Source: Magnolia sinica
Taxonomy: Eukaryota > Streptophyta > Magnoliopsida > Magnoliales > Magnoliaceae
Direction: 5' to 3'
DNA: 64,000 nt
Assembly: GCF_029962835.1 (NCBI RefSeq)
Contig: NC_080578.1
Span: forward strand, 104,511,759 to 104,575,758
The position numbers and the translations under genes are program-made. Positions 12,112 through 23,094 of this stretch are shown one piece after another. Position 1 is the stretch's first letter; every line of letters starts with the position of its first letter. The notes beneath the pieces are model-generated. The model was not told the origin of the DNA, did not search any database, and saw nothing but the letters and a program-made list of their open reading frames with translations.

Positions 12112-12515
12112 CATCAGCCGTTACAAGTGAGACCCTGACCGTGGAGCCCACCTCATTTTATGAGTTGTATATCTAGGCCGTCTAATCTGTTTTTCCAGCT
12201 CATTTTAAGCCATGGACCCAAAAATAAAGCAGATACATATCTTAAGTGGACCACACCATGAGAAACAGTGGTCATTGAATGCCCACCATTAAAAACCTCC
12301 TAAGTCCATCGTAATATTTACTTGCCATCAAACCGGTTGAAAAGGTGTAAAGATATTGAGAAGTAAAAACACATATATCAGCTGAATCCACTACACTATG
12401 GCCACCTAAAAATATTTAATGGTTAATAACCACCTGTTCTTATGGTGTGGATATACACTACATACATCAATTCAATGTAGACACCACGGTCAGGTTCCCA
12501 CCCACATGGTTGGTT
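12112..12515. mobile_element. GC-foldback MITE (family A)
   Basis: Contains CCAGCTCATTTTAAGCCATG, AAGTGGACCACACCATGAG, TGAATGCCCACCATTAAAAA and the inverse TTCTTATGGTGTGG arm. The right arm is shortened. No coding capacity. Confidence 0.7.
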
Positions 12516-12679
12516 TGGCTTGCATCTAAGCCACATCCAACCACTAGGGTAACTCTATGCGGTGAGAAATGATTATCGTTGTAAAGATATTATACATGAT
12601 GATATGGGCCAATAAAAGATAAGAAACGAAAATTATAACCGATTTTAAGAATGTATAATTCATTTGGGTCGACTCGGTT

Positions 12680-12884
12680 CTTGGGGCCCGTTTGGCCGGG
12701 CAAAGCGGATGGAAATGGATGGTATTAGAGTGGATTGCACGGATTTCAAGGTAATGATAGCTGTGTTAGTGGAATAGTGCAAGATCTATGGGATTGCTAT
12801 ATCCCGTCTGTTTGGCACGCCCAGTCAATCCCAGGATTAAACCTTCCAATCCCTTTCAATCCTTCGAACCAAACATGCCCCAAG
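12680..12884. mobile_element. Tourist-like MITE (family T)
   Basis: The left end is CTTGGGGCCCGTTTGG and the right end is CCAAACATGCCCCAAG, an inverted pair over 16 bases. The interior has ATGGGATTGCTATATCCCG, a palindromic word shared with the copies at 12.96, 15.66, 22.7 and 22.86 kb. Non-coding. Confidence 0.65.
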
Positions 12885-12961
12885 CAATTTTGAAGGGATT
12901 AGGGTCAATTGGATGGGATTTAAAGGTAATGATGGTGATGTCAGTGGATTCTCTTAAGATC

Positions 12962-13924
12962 CATGGGATTGATATATCCGGGATCAAGATCCCGTGTCTT
13001 TTTGGCATACCTGGCCAATCTCAGGATCTATCTTCCAATCCCTTCTAATCCCTTCCAATTCCATCCAAGCTGCTTGGCAAAAAAGCCCTTTGTGCAACCT
13101 CATTCAGTTTGAATCTTCGATGCCCAGGTGAGTTAAGCTGATTCACACCCAGTGGTAGACTCTCAGGAGTTTCAACACCCAGTCAAGGGTCCAAGTATCC
13201 ATGGGTGGTGAAATCCGACTATGGCATGAATGTGTGAGGGTGTAAATAAAAATTTTAAAAAAAATTTAAAAAATTTAAAAAAAAAAAAAAGGAGAAGAAG
13301 AAGAAGAAGAAGAAGAAGAAGAAGAAAAAAAAAAGAAAAAAGAAAAGCTGATTCACACCTGACTCTCGCGAGTCACAACTCAACTCAAGACAGGCGAGTC
13401 TGTTTGAGTTGCCAAGTCATTTAACCATGATTAAAAGTTTTGGTACAGTCATTTCTTTTTCCTACATGGCTTCACAGGTATAGAATATTGAATCCATGCA
13501 AAAGGTCAGCTGCACCTTGATGATTACATTATCTGAAAGTTAGGCAGGTCCGCTCATTGAGTGGGACACGACATCAAAATCAATGGAAACCCATGGCATG
13601 CCCTACTGGCCCAAGTCAATGAGTGGATTTGCATGACACATCAGGTGACCATCATCACCCAACCCAACTTTTACATGGACTAGATATTTTTCATGTGGCA
13701 AAAGCAACTCTATGAAGCATTTGGCCCTGCTTATTAGGCCAGTTTGATTTCTGAAGTCACTAATAATTTGAAAGAATTGTGCTATCAGGAAAGTTTTATT
13801 ACTATCAAAACTAACATAGGAATGGTTGATAAAAACATGAATATATTTATGAGATAAGTAATTTATAATTATTATACTTTTTTTATAATTTCTATAAAAA
13901 TTTTGTTTTCAACCAATGGTTACA
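12962..13924 (+). repeat. Direct duplication, copy 1
   Basis: From about GGATCTATCTTCCAATCCC onward this matches 15665-16504 nearly base for base, apart from a block missing from copy 2 inside the SINE. It ends at CAACCAATGGT, where the two copies part abruptly. Contents: part of a Tourist-like element, a SINE, and the left part of another MITE. Confidence 0.9.
13150..13344 (+). mobile_element. tRNA-derived SINE (family S), 5'-shortened, with 15-bp target duplication
   Basis: The body starts CAGTGGTAGACTCTCAGGAG and ends with GGTGGTGAAATCC and a T/G-rich then A-rich tail that has grown a (GAA)n run. It is flanked by exact copies of AAGCTGATTCACACC at 13135-13149 and 13345-13359, which are target-site duplications. 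The internal Pol III B-box region is GGGTCCAAGTATCC. The (GAA)n tail is the source of a spurious lysine/arginine-rich frame. Confidence 0.85.
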
Positions 13925-14062
13925 GCTGTAATCTCTGTTAGAAGAGTGGATATTTTTGTTATCTTCTTCTTGTGTTCTGCTGCTGTAATCTCTATTAGAA
14001 AAGTGAAATCTCTTGTTTTCTTCTTCTTATGTTCTGCTGCTATAATATCTATTAGAAAAGTA
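13925..14062 (+). repeat. 57-bp tandem repeat, about 2.4 units
   Basis: Units start at 13925, 13982 and 14039 with GCTGTAATCTCTATTAGAA-type sequence followed by TTCTTCTTCTTGTGTTCTGC. The first unit begins at the base where the direct duplication ends. Confidence 0.85.
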
Positions 14063-15040
14063 TAAGACTGCAGAATTCATTTTTGGGCTTTGATTATTGA
14101 ACTGGGTTTATGAGATTTTTTCTTTTTCTAAGAGCTTAAAAGTATTTTCCCAAACATAGATATTATTGTTTTTTTGTTGGATTTTAAGGAGCTTTGGTTG
14201 AGCTTCAAATAGAAAACAAAAAAATATAACTAGTTTGATTCATCTTTTTTATGAAAAAGAGTATCATGGGTTGCTATCCATTCTAAAGAATCACTTTTAT
14301 TAGGCAATTGATATTTGCAACCATCCTTCCATGGCCTGGAAAGAAGATAGCTATAAGAAATAAGGCCAACTCAAGGATCGATTGGATCATCCAATCAAGG
14401 TGATTTTGCATGCGGCCCATTAAATGTGTTCTGACTCAATGGATAATTCAGAGTGGGCCATAATAACCAATACAAATAGGAGCAGCACTAGAACAATTGA
14501 CGAGTGACCTCTGGTTTTCCTTGCACACTAATGCTACTTCGTTTTGTTGGTCATTGATTGGATTCTAGTTGGACAGATGTTGAACACGTGGCATGTGAGA
14601 AGGAACGTGGTCTCAGTACCACAAGTTGTGGTACATGACCTATACCTATAGGTGATCAGCTCTTATGTGGAGAGGATCGCTAAGCCATCCCCATCCACAT
14701 ACGTGCCAACGTGGGTCATGCCTCTCATCTGGCTGCCCACTCTGTTTAGATCAACGGCCCATAAAATTCATCTATCCTACGCCTCAGGTGGGCCACATGT
14801 AAAATAAAATCACCTTCCGTTTGTTTTTTAATGCTGTGGCTTTCACTTTAGGAGTGTAGCTTGTCTTTCTGATGAGCTGGAGGATCTAACCGGTAGGGCC
14901 CACTTGATGGAAAGCTTGGATCTCAAACACGTGTTCCGTATTGGCACAGGCTAATACTTATTACACCCCCAATAACTCCCGTGGGGTTGATCGTGGCGTG
15001 TAAATAGATGATGTAGAGCATTAGAACACCCATGCAAGTT
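14063..15040. other. Intergenic, no gene seen
   Basis: Short GTGGGCC-containing fragments near 14780 and 14895 hint at eroded foldback elements. No gene-like frame. Confidence 0.5.
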
Positions 15041-15044
15041 TTTA

Positions 15045-15195
15045 TTTATTTATTTTAAGACACGCACACACACACCACTACACACTCACGCCTTACGGGG
15101 ATTTCACCACCTATGGGTACTCAAACCCTTGAACAGGTGTTGATACTCCTAATAAGAGTCTACCACCCGAGCAAGAGCACGGCCCCAATGTAAAA
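15045..15195 (-). mobile_element. tRNA-derived SINE (family S), near full length
   Basis: Read on the minus strand: GGGGCCGTGCTCTTGCTCGG, GTGGTAGACTC (A-box region), GGGTTTGAGTACCC (B-box region, close to GGTTCGANNCC), GGTGGTGAAATCCCC, GTGAGTGTGT, and an A-rich AATAAATAAATAAA tail. This is the clearest full-length head in the window. No exact target duplication found. Confidence 0.75.
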
Positions 15196-15664
15196 CAGTG
15201 CTGTCAAACTCACAACCTGACCTCTTTCTTCTTGACCATCCGATCAGACTCCAATGCATTTCTCACTAGGCCCGACGCCATCTCTCTGATCCAGTCTCAT
15301 CTTATAAAATGATGTATATAGAGGATGATGGACGGCATGGATGAGACACAAACATCATGGTGGGGCCCACATAGCACCGACCCAATCCGTTTCCCTCGTT
15401 GCATGGAATACTGTGCAAGAAGTGGGCGGGCGTTGGAAATGGCAGACATCTAGTTCCATGGGATTGGTCCGGCCATCCCAAACACGAACGGCTACAAATC
15501 GGTGGTTTGAACCGAATCCAACAGCCATCCCAAACACGCTGTCTTTTCGTGGAATTGGTTACATCCCATGGATCATGAGACAATCCACTGACACCATCAT
15601 CATTACCTTAAAATTGATCCCATCCCACCAAATCCCGTGGGATCGGTCCGGCCAAACACGCCCT
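15196..15664. mobile_element. Eroded remnants of GC-foldback and Tourist-like MITEs
   Basis: 15320-15385 has GATGGACGGCATGGATG...CATGGTGGGGCCCACATAG, one family A arm. 15430-15664 has ATGGGATTGGTCCGGCCA and GTGGGATCGGTCCGGCCA followed by AACACGCCC, right-hand arms of family T. No coding content. Confidence 0.5.
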
Positions 15665-16504
15665 TAGGATCCATGGGATTGCTACATCGAGTCTGTTTGG
15701 CACGCCCGGCCAATCTCAGGATCTATCTTCCAATCCCTTCTAATCCCTTCCAATTCCATCCAAGCTGGCAGGCAAACAGGCCCTTTGTGCAACCCCATTC
15801 AGTTTGGATCTTCGATGCCCAGGTGAGTTAAGCTGATTCACACCCAGTGGTAGACTCTCAGGAGTTTCAACAAAAAAAAAAAAAAAAAAAAAAAAGGAGA
15901 AGAAGAAGAAGAAGAAGAAAAAGAAGAAAAGCTGATTCACACCTGACTCTGGCGAGTCACAACTCAACTCAAGACAGGCGAGTCTATTTGAGTTGCCAAG
16001 TCATTTAACCATGATTAAAAGTTTTGGTACAGTCATTTCTTTTTCCTACATGGCTTCACAGGTATAGAATATTGAACCCATGCAAAAGGTCAGCTGCACC
16101 TTGATGATTACATTATCTGAAAGTTAGGCAGGTCCGCTCATTGAGTGGGACACGACATCAAAATCAATGGAAACCCATGGCATGCCCTACTGGCCCAAGT
16201 CAATGAGTGGATTTGCATGACACATCAGGTGACCATCATCACCCAACCCAACTTTTACATGGACTAGATATTTTTCATGTGGCAAAAGCAACCCTATGAA
16301 GCATTTGGCCCTGCTTATTCGGCCAGTTTGATTTCTGAAGTCACTAATAATTTGAAAGAATTGTGCTATCAGGAAAGTTTTATTACTATCAAAACTAACA
16401 TAGGAATGGTTGATAAAAACATGAATATATTCATGAGATAAGTAATTTATAATCATTATACTTTTTTTATAATTTCTATAAAAATTTTGTTTTCAACCAA
16501 TGGT
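15665..16504 (+). repeat. Direct duplication, copy 2
   Basis: Partner of 12962-13924. Outside the SINE the two differ at only a handful of bases over ~750 bp, so the event looks recent. At its right end this copy continues into the second half of a MITE that copy 1 lacks. Confidence 0.9.
15845..15928 (+). mobile_element. SINE remnant (family S), body mostly lost
   Basis: The same insertion as at 13150-13344, with the same flanking AAGCTGATTCACACC at 15830-15844 and 15929-15943. It goes from CAGGAGTTTCAAC straight into a poly-A and (GAA)n tail, so most of the body is missing. Confidence 0.85.
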
Positions 16505-16568
16505 AATTTATAATAATTACACATTTCTTTCAAATTATTGGTAATTTTGGTGAATCAAATACACCTCT
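16316..16568. mobile_element. A/T-rich MITE with inverted arms
   Basis: The left arm (GGCCAGTTTGATTTC ... ACTAATAATTTGAAAGAA) is matched in reverse by the right arm (TTTCTTTCAAATTATTGGTA ... GAATCAAATACACC). The left arm alone is present in duplication copy 1 at about 13737-13924. Confidence 0.6.
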
Positions 16569-16679
16569 AGAAAGGAAGGGATCTATGTCTCTTTCTTCTA
16601 AGATAAACTTTAAATCTACAAGTAGTGAAAAAAAAAAAAAATTTATAGAAGAGGAAATACTAGAAGGAATTTAAAGAAC

Positions 16680-17560
16680 ATCTTGTCTACGAAGCCAATG
16701 ATATGATGGAGAGTTGGTTGTATTCACAACAACATGCCGCTTTGGCATGCGTCACCAGACAAGGCCCACGTGCGTCCACAATTAGATGCTCATGACATTG
16801 TTTGAATGAGTAAATGGTAAAATAAATAACATTGTCTAGATGGTCCGAACCGTCGATCGAACAAGCATGAGCTATTGACCTACTATTTCCATTTTCATCG
16901 CCTACATACAGTGTCTCTTTAAGATGAAGGGAATGTTAAGAATGTTCTCATTAACATTAGCTCATAAGATGAGTTGGCCTAAAAAAACAATCGCAGCCGC
17001 TCGCTATTATTGAAACATGTCATATGTTTATTAGAACAGCATGTTTTCCATATTGCTAGAACATAATTTCTTGAATCTACTCAATAATAGGGATGATCTA
17101 TTTGTAGAAATTAGAAAAAAAAAAAAAATGAAAAAGCAAAAGACAAGGCTCCCATAGACAACCCATATGAAGGTTTCTTAACTTTTTTGTACTAGTAACT
17201 ATATATTAGTCTTTTCATTTAATCCATCATCATTATCTAAACTTTATCCCATTTAATAGAAATCAACTATATAAAACCCATAATACCATTTTTCTCGGTT
17301 CAAAAGCATGTCTTCAATTAAACCATAGGTTATTGAGTTTTTTTTAATTAAAACAAATAAAATAACATTATACAAAAACATAAGAAAAATATTAAATAAA
17401 ATAAGAAAATAATAATAAATATATGGGGTACATGGACATTACATCATCATACTACGTTAATAAAACAAGACATCACAAGCAAGGCTTATGTAATCCCTTT
17501 GAGATAAATTTTGCATGCTCTCAAAACCAAGCATAGTAAGTAAAGCTCATACGCTCAAAA
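16680..17560 (+). repeat. Old tandem duplication, copy 1 (non-coding)
   Basis: Aligns in order with 17705-18720 through CTTGTCTACGAAGCCA, ATGATATGATGGAGAGT, GCATGCGTCACC, GACAAGGCCC, AAGATGAAGGGAATGTTAA, CCCATAGACA and GAGATAAATTTTGCATGC, with many differences and gaps. No coding content. Confidence 0.75.
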
Positions 17561-17704
17561 TAAGTAATTTGTAATCTTTATATTATTTTTAATTAATAAT
17601 TTCGACAAATCAGATTAGTCCTTGACAAACCAAGCGTATGGTTAAAAAAATTAATTGGTTAAAAAAATTAAAAATAGAGAGAGAGACAAAGAGATTCTTG
17701 TCCT

Positions 17705-18720
17705 TTAAATGTCTTGTCTACAAAGCCATTGATATGATGGAGAGTACTTGGCCCTCCAGCATGCGTCACCCGACAAGGCCCGTGTGCCTTCACAATTAAA
17801 TGCTCATTATATGAATGAGGCAATGGTAAAATACATTGGACTGACTAGATCCTAACCATCAATTCAATGGCCATTGGCTAGTGATCACCTACTATTTCTA
17901 TTTTCAACACCTACGGTCAGCATTCTTTAGGATGAAGGGAATGTTAACATGCTTTCATTCATGTTAGTTCCTAAGTTGAGTTTGCCCCAAAAACAATCAC
18001 ATCCGTTTGTCTATTGTTGAGTCATGTCATGTGCCTATTGAAATAGCATGTTCTCCATATTACTTAGAACTCAATTTCTTCATTCTACTCAATAATAAAA
18101 GCCATCTATTTTCTAAAATTAGAAAAAATGGAGAAATGAAACAGCAAAGGATAAGGTTGCCCATAGACATCCATGTTAGAGTCTTTTTTAGCTTTTTTGT
18201 ACTCTGTAATTATTTGTTAGTCTCCTAATTTAATACATTATTATCATCTAAGCCTTATTCCAATTAACTAAAATCAATTATATAAATTCTATTATGTTTT
18301 TTTTTTTTCTACTATGAAGCATATCTTCAATTAAACCATTGATCCTTAAGATTTTTTTACTAAATTAAATAAAGTAATAATATAAAAAAAATATTTAAAA
18401 ATATTAAATAAAATGAGAAACTTTTTATTTTTTATTTTTTTACACACACTCACAACTTAGTGGAATTTCACCACCTATGGGTAGTCAAACCCTTGACCGG
18501 GTGTTGAAACTCCTAAGAGTCTACCACCAGAGGAGGAGTAAGGACCCAATGAAATGAGAAACTAATATTAAGCATACACAGTCCGTGGACCCCACATTTC
18601 ATACTAGATTCACAAAACAAGATACCAAAAGCAAGGCTCATAGTAGCTACCAAAATGCTTGTATTTTATTGGGAATCTTTTTGAGATAAACTCGGCATGC
18701 AATGTAACATGGATGCCTTG
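17705..18720 (+). repeat. Old tandem duplication, copy 2 (non-coding), with a SINE insertion
   Basis: The counterpart blocks are CTTGTCTACAAAGCCA, TGATATGATGGAGAGT, GCATGCGTCACC, GACAAGGCCC, GGATGAAGGGAATGTTAA, CCCATAGACATCC and GAGATAAACTCGGCATGC. It carries the SINE at 18423-18551, which copy 1 lacks. Confidence 0.75.
18423..18551 (-). mobile_element. tRNA-derived SINE (family S), 129 bp, with 12-bp target duplication
   Basis: On the minus strand: CATTGGGTCCTTACTCC head, GGTGGTAGACTCTTAGGAG (A-box region), CAAGGGTTTGACTACCC (B-box region), GGTGGTGAAATTCC, GTGAGTGTGTG and an A-rich tail. Exact AAATGAGAAACT copies flank it at 18411-18422 and 18552-18563. This copy defines the length of the family. 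Confidence 0.92.
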
Positions 18721-20030
18721 TCACATGAATCTATCATCCAATCATGTTGTTTGTAACCATGCATAATATCACATGCAATATTTAAAAACCTAGGCGAGAT
18801 GCAGACCCATTTTCGTGGACCGTCTTTTCCACACTTGCATGTACACTAATCTAATGGGGTGAACCCATAATGTCGAAATTAAATTAATCTAAGATATTAA
18901 GAAAATAACAGTAAAATTATAAAACGGGATGATGATCATTTTAGTAATCATGATTGATGAAAGATGATTTGAAATAATCAACTTTCAATAAAGGTATTAG
19001 GCTTATCAGGTTGAGAATATTTAAATTAGCCATTTGCTCATAAATGCATCAGCACATTAGGAGGGAGAAAAAAATGAGGGAGATGGACGAAAATATCAAG
19101 GCTAATGTAGAGAGAGAGAGAGAGAGTGAGTGAGTGTGTGTGTGTGTGTGTGTGTGTGAAGAGCACTGCAAAAATGATTTTTGTAATAGATGATACATTT
19201 TTATTTTTTCTGATGTTATAGCCTAAGTTTTAGATATGTTTTACTTTGGGCTAATGTCTTAATATGAGATTTTTTAATAAATATATAAAATGGATGTCAA
19301 GTAGTCTTTAAAATAGTCCAATGCAGTTTTTATTGCACTAGCTGATACTGTTTTTAACAATGTTGGATATATACCAAGAGGAGGAGATAGTGAGGGCAAT
19401 CTACTAAATAAGATAGAGTTGAAAAAAAAATCCTCAAGTTGATGCGGCACACACATCTCATTTTGTTTAGAAAACGTAGGGGTAAATGGAATGCATTTGG
19501 AATATAAGTTTTTATTTAGCTTGAATTGCAGTTGAGAAGTATTGAAATTTTTTAATATATTTATAAAAATTAATGCATATAATATCTCGTATATATATAT
19601 ATATATATATATATATGTAACATTTAATAGAATGACTATAATAAGTTTATTGAAATATATACTTTTAACGAAAAAAAATTATCCTTGAGCAGGCATAAAT
19701 GCAAGGATTACAAATCAGCAACTTGTCTATATTTTTTAACCGTCTATTTATATATAACTTTTATATGGTTTGAATAATTCTATTGTTGTGATTCCATCCA
19801 TGTAAGATACCTTTGTTTACTTATGTTAGTTTTGGAGGGAGCTTAAAATGTAACTTCACCCCCATTTACTTAAAATGTCATCTCACCCCATTTAATTGCA
19901 AATCTTCTTTTTCAGAGATAATTTAATTTACTGGGCCCCTAGGGTAGATTTGAGGTGAACCTTCATTAGTGCTACTTGATTGTATCATCCAGACCTTCTA
20001 ATAAATGATATTTCTCTGTCTCACCATTCC
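18721..20030. other. AT-rich intergenic, microsatellites only
   Basis: Holds (GA)n followed by (GT)n at about 19110-19158 and (TA)n at about 19592-19616. No gene-like frame. Confidence 0.6.
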
Positions 20031-20279
20031 ACTGTTCGTTCGCACGGATCTGGTTAACGGCTAGGATTGTTCAAACATTGTAATTTTTATTCTTTGTGAT
20101 CCGTTCAGTACCGGAGCTATTGAATGAACGGTCTGGATCTGATACGAGTGCCATGTGTGCTGCAATAACTTGGATGAACGGTATCTCACCTGCAATATGG
20201 CCACTTGGCCAATCGGATGGGACCCTACATTTCTGTGCAGGTCATCGATACCGGACACATGTACCAAATACAATCTCCA

Positions 20280-20675
20280 TACGGTACGCTTTCCTCATTG
20301 GGCTTTGGGAGCGTACAGTGCACCGTACAACAGTATGGGACGGTGGTACAGGTTTTCAGACGGATTGCATCTATAGAATGATCTGAACCGTTCATATTCA
20401 TGTTATTACTATAAAAAAGCTACGATCATTTAATCGTATTTCATTGATGATCCTGATCTTCGAATCTTTGGTTTGAATACGAACCATCATAAATACTCAG
20501 CTTCACACACAAACGCCAGTCCAACGTATGTTCTTTTTAATGCATAGCCCGGGAAGCAGGGATAACAGTAACTGAACGGTTCAGATCATCATTTAAGATG
20601 CCAACCGGGGTTGGAAGCCTGCCATTGTACCATACCCGGTTATGGTGGCACTGTACCCTATCAAAACTCTTACAA
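20280..20675. mobile_element. Foldback element (family G) with GAACCGTTC arms
   Basis: The left arm (GTACAGTGCACCGTACAA ... GATCTGAACCGTTCA) is matched in reverse by TGAACGGTTCAGATCATC ... GGTGGCACTGTACCC. Relatives lie at 27336-27680 and 30920-31250. Frames of up to 96 codons across it have no homology and are dismissed. Confidence 0.6.
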
Positions 20676-20989
20676 ATAACAGTGTTGATTCACCACCATT
20701 TTAAAATGGCCATGATTCGTCATCGTACGCATGGAATGCGTTTGTGGCAATCTAGACCGCCCAAACAGTGAGACGCTTGTTGGATGGAGCATAGCCTTGA
20801 AAAAAATAACACTCATCCAACTTTCCTGATTCAACAGAATAAATGGGACGGTCAGGATTGTCTGATCATTCTGACGTGAGGCATTACCACACGCGTGTTG
20901 TGAGGTGTCACCATAATATTGGAAATGTGGGTTAACCACAGGGTAATGTATACCATGGAATATATAGCCGCGTTAGGTACCTACCTACT

Positions 20990-21830
20990 GAGGTTACATG
21001 CACAAATCGAGGGCCACGTGGGCAGAACTTTCTTGAGATCCACGCCGTCCATCATGTATGATACCTCGTGTTAACTATAAAACCCAAAAATCATGATATT
21101 CTAGAACTCAGGTGGACCACACCATAAGAAATAGTTGGGATGTAACGTCCACCACTAGTTTTGTGTAGGACCCACCATGGGAAAATACAAAAAATCAAGA
21201 TGAAGTAGGTACCCAAAAATCATAGTATTCCAAAACTCAGGTGGGCCATACCACGTGATTCTATAGGTTTTAGATTCGACCTTATGAGGTGGCCCACATG
21301 TGTGTTGAATGACCCTTGTAGCGTTTTCCATGTAACCCCGCTAGCGTGGCTTGTTTTAGGTACACTCCCTGCATGTCTGACGCCATTTGAATGAAACTTT
21401 CATGAGATCCGAACCGTTCATCAGGTAAATTTTCTCCTTTACACCCTACGATCTAGAAATCCTCAGGATCCAAAATTCAATTAGAACACACCATGCTAAA
21501 AGATTGGGATGAATGGTCACCATTAATTTTTTGTATGGGCTACTGTGATGTTTATGCTTCATCTACTCCATTCATCTAACTTTAATCATCGGGATTAACG
21601 AATGTAACTTAAATAACTTGATTCCAAAACTCAAGGGGGCCATAACATAAGAATTAATAGTTTTTAATGTAATTTCCCATGATTTGGCCCACTTGAGTGT
21701 TGAATCATGGTTTATTTTTGGAATCAAGATTAAAAACTGAGCGATGTACCTGATGGACGGAGTGGATCTCATCAACTTAAAGTCATTCCGCTCACACAAG
21801 CGCTAGACATGCTCCGAGCGTGCACACGCG
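20990..21830. repeat. Two related dispersed repeats around ACTCAGGTGG(A/G)CCA
   Basis: 21000-21345 and 21350-21790 share the order GAGATCC(A/G)..CCGTTCATC, CCAAAACTCA...GGCCATA, ATTTTTTGTATGGGC/TTTTGTGTAGGACC. They look like eroded copies of one non-coding element. No gene. Confidence 0.45.
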
Positions 21831-22618
21831 CGTCACCGAAGAGTTTTCGTTTTCCATACATCACCCTATCGAGAGCCATGAAATGACAAATTAATTGTAT
21901 CGAAAGGACCGATTAGACATGTTTGCAGCTTTTGCTCCTCAATCAAACGGAGGGTAACGTAGCTGTAGTGGGATGCGAATTTACTATAACCGTTGACGTA
22001 GAAAAACATCCGTGGGGCCCACCTTGATGTGTTTGCCACATCCACTCCAATCAGGCCCTGTTTAGTTCTTGGATTTGAATGGTATGGAATCGTATTAGAT
22101 GCTATTAATATCATCGTGGTACAACGATGATTGCATGTCGGGAAGTACCATATTAATGTAACCCTCTCATCTCATGTTTGAGATAATTTTTGCGCTAGGA
22201 AACCAGGCATTAATGTAACCATCCCATCATCTCATGTTTGAGATAAAATTTAATTAATGTAACCACCGCATCTCATGTTGGAGATAAGATTTTTGCTAGA
22301 AAACACGGGATGAAGCAAAATCATGCTATATGGACCATGGAGTTATAATTAATGGACTAAATTTACAACTGATGTCATTCACTTGTTTACATATATAACC
22401 AAGAATGTGACATGTAAACAGTATATATGGATGGATGACATGGATCAACACATGCATCAATATCGGGCCTACATGTAGTACACTTCAAAATTTATAGAAT
22501 TCCAGCAATAATTCCACCCCATCTAATCTATCCTCTCCAAATGCTAGATGCAATTGCGTGAACAGAATATAATTGTATCTCACCTAATCTCATATGATAC
22601 AGTGTGTCAAACACCCCC
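21831..22618. repeat. Intergenic with a short irregular tandem repeat
   Basis: ATTAATGTAACC followed by CATCTCATGTTTGAGATA recurs at 22152, 22209 and 22253. A family A arm (GTGGGGCCCACCTTGATGTG) lies at 22013. No gene. Confidence 0.6.
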
Positions 22619-22985
22619 CCAAGGCCCTGTTTGGCCGGGCAAATCCCATGGAATTAGGAGGGATAGGATGGATTTTAAGGTAATGATAGTGGTGACAGTG
22701 GATTGGTTTAAGATCCATGGGATTGCTATATCCCGAGGTAAGTTCATGGGTCCGTTTGGCACACCCACCATATCCCGGGATTTTACCTTCTAATCCATCC
22801 AATTAAGGGATGGGATCAATGTTAAGGTACTGACGGTGATGTCAGTGGATTGTTTTAAGATCCATGGGATTGCTTATATCCCGTGACAAGTTCATTAGGT
22901 ATGTTTGGCTCATCATGCATATCCCGGGATATCGCGATCCCATCCCTCCTAATACTGTGGGATCGGTCCGACCAAACAGGCCCCA
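22619..22985. mobile_element. Tourist-like MITE (family T), two internal halves
   Basis: The left end is GGCCCTGTTTGGCCGGGCAA and the right end CGACCAAACAGGCCCC, inverted. ATCCATGGGATTGC..ATATCCCG occurs twice (22711 and 22860), so the element looks like two half-units back to back or a nested copy. A 3-bp CAA flanks both sides, but this is weak evidence. Confidence 0.65.
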
Positions 22986-23094
22986 AGGGGTGTTTGTGAC
23001 ATCCTGCTCTAATCCAAAAATGAGGTGGAGAAATAGATGGATGGATGGTAAAGATAAAATGCATATATTATGGTAGGGCCGACATTACCAACTA

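Noticed and set aside
13230-13424. Lysine/arginine-rich small protein
   Set aside because: Translation of the SINE poly-A and (GAA)n tail. The mirror frame at 15740-15967 has the same cause.
20096-20386. Frame of 96 codons with an overlapping 73-codon frame
   Set aside because: Overlaps the family G foldback element, has no homology, and no promoter or splice context.
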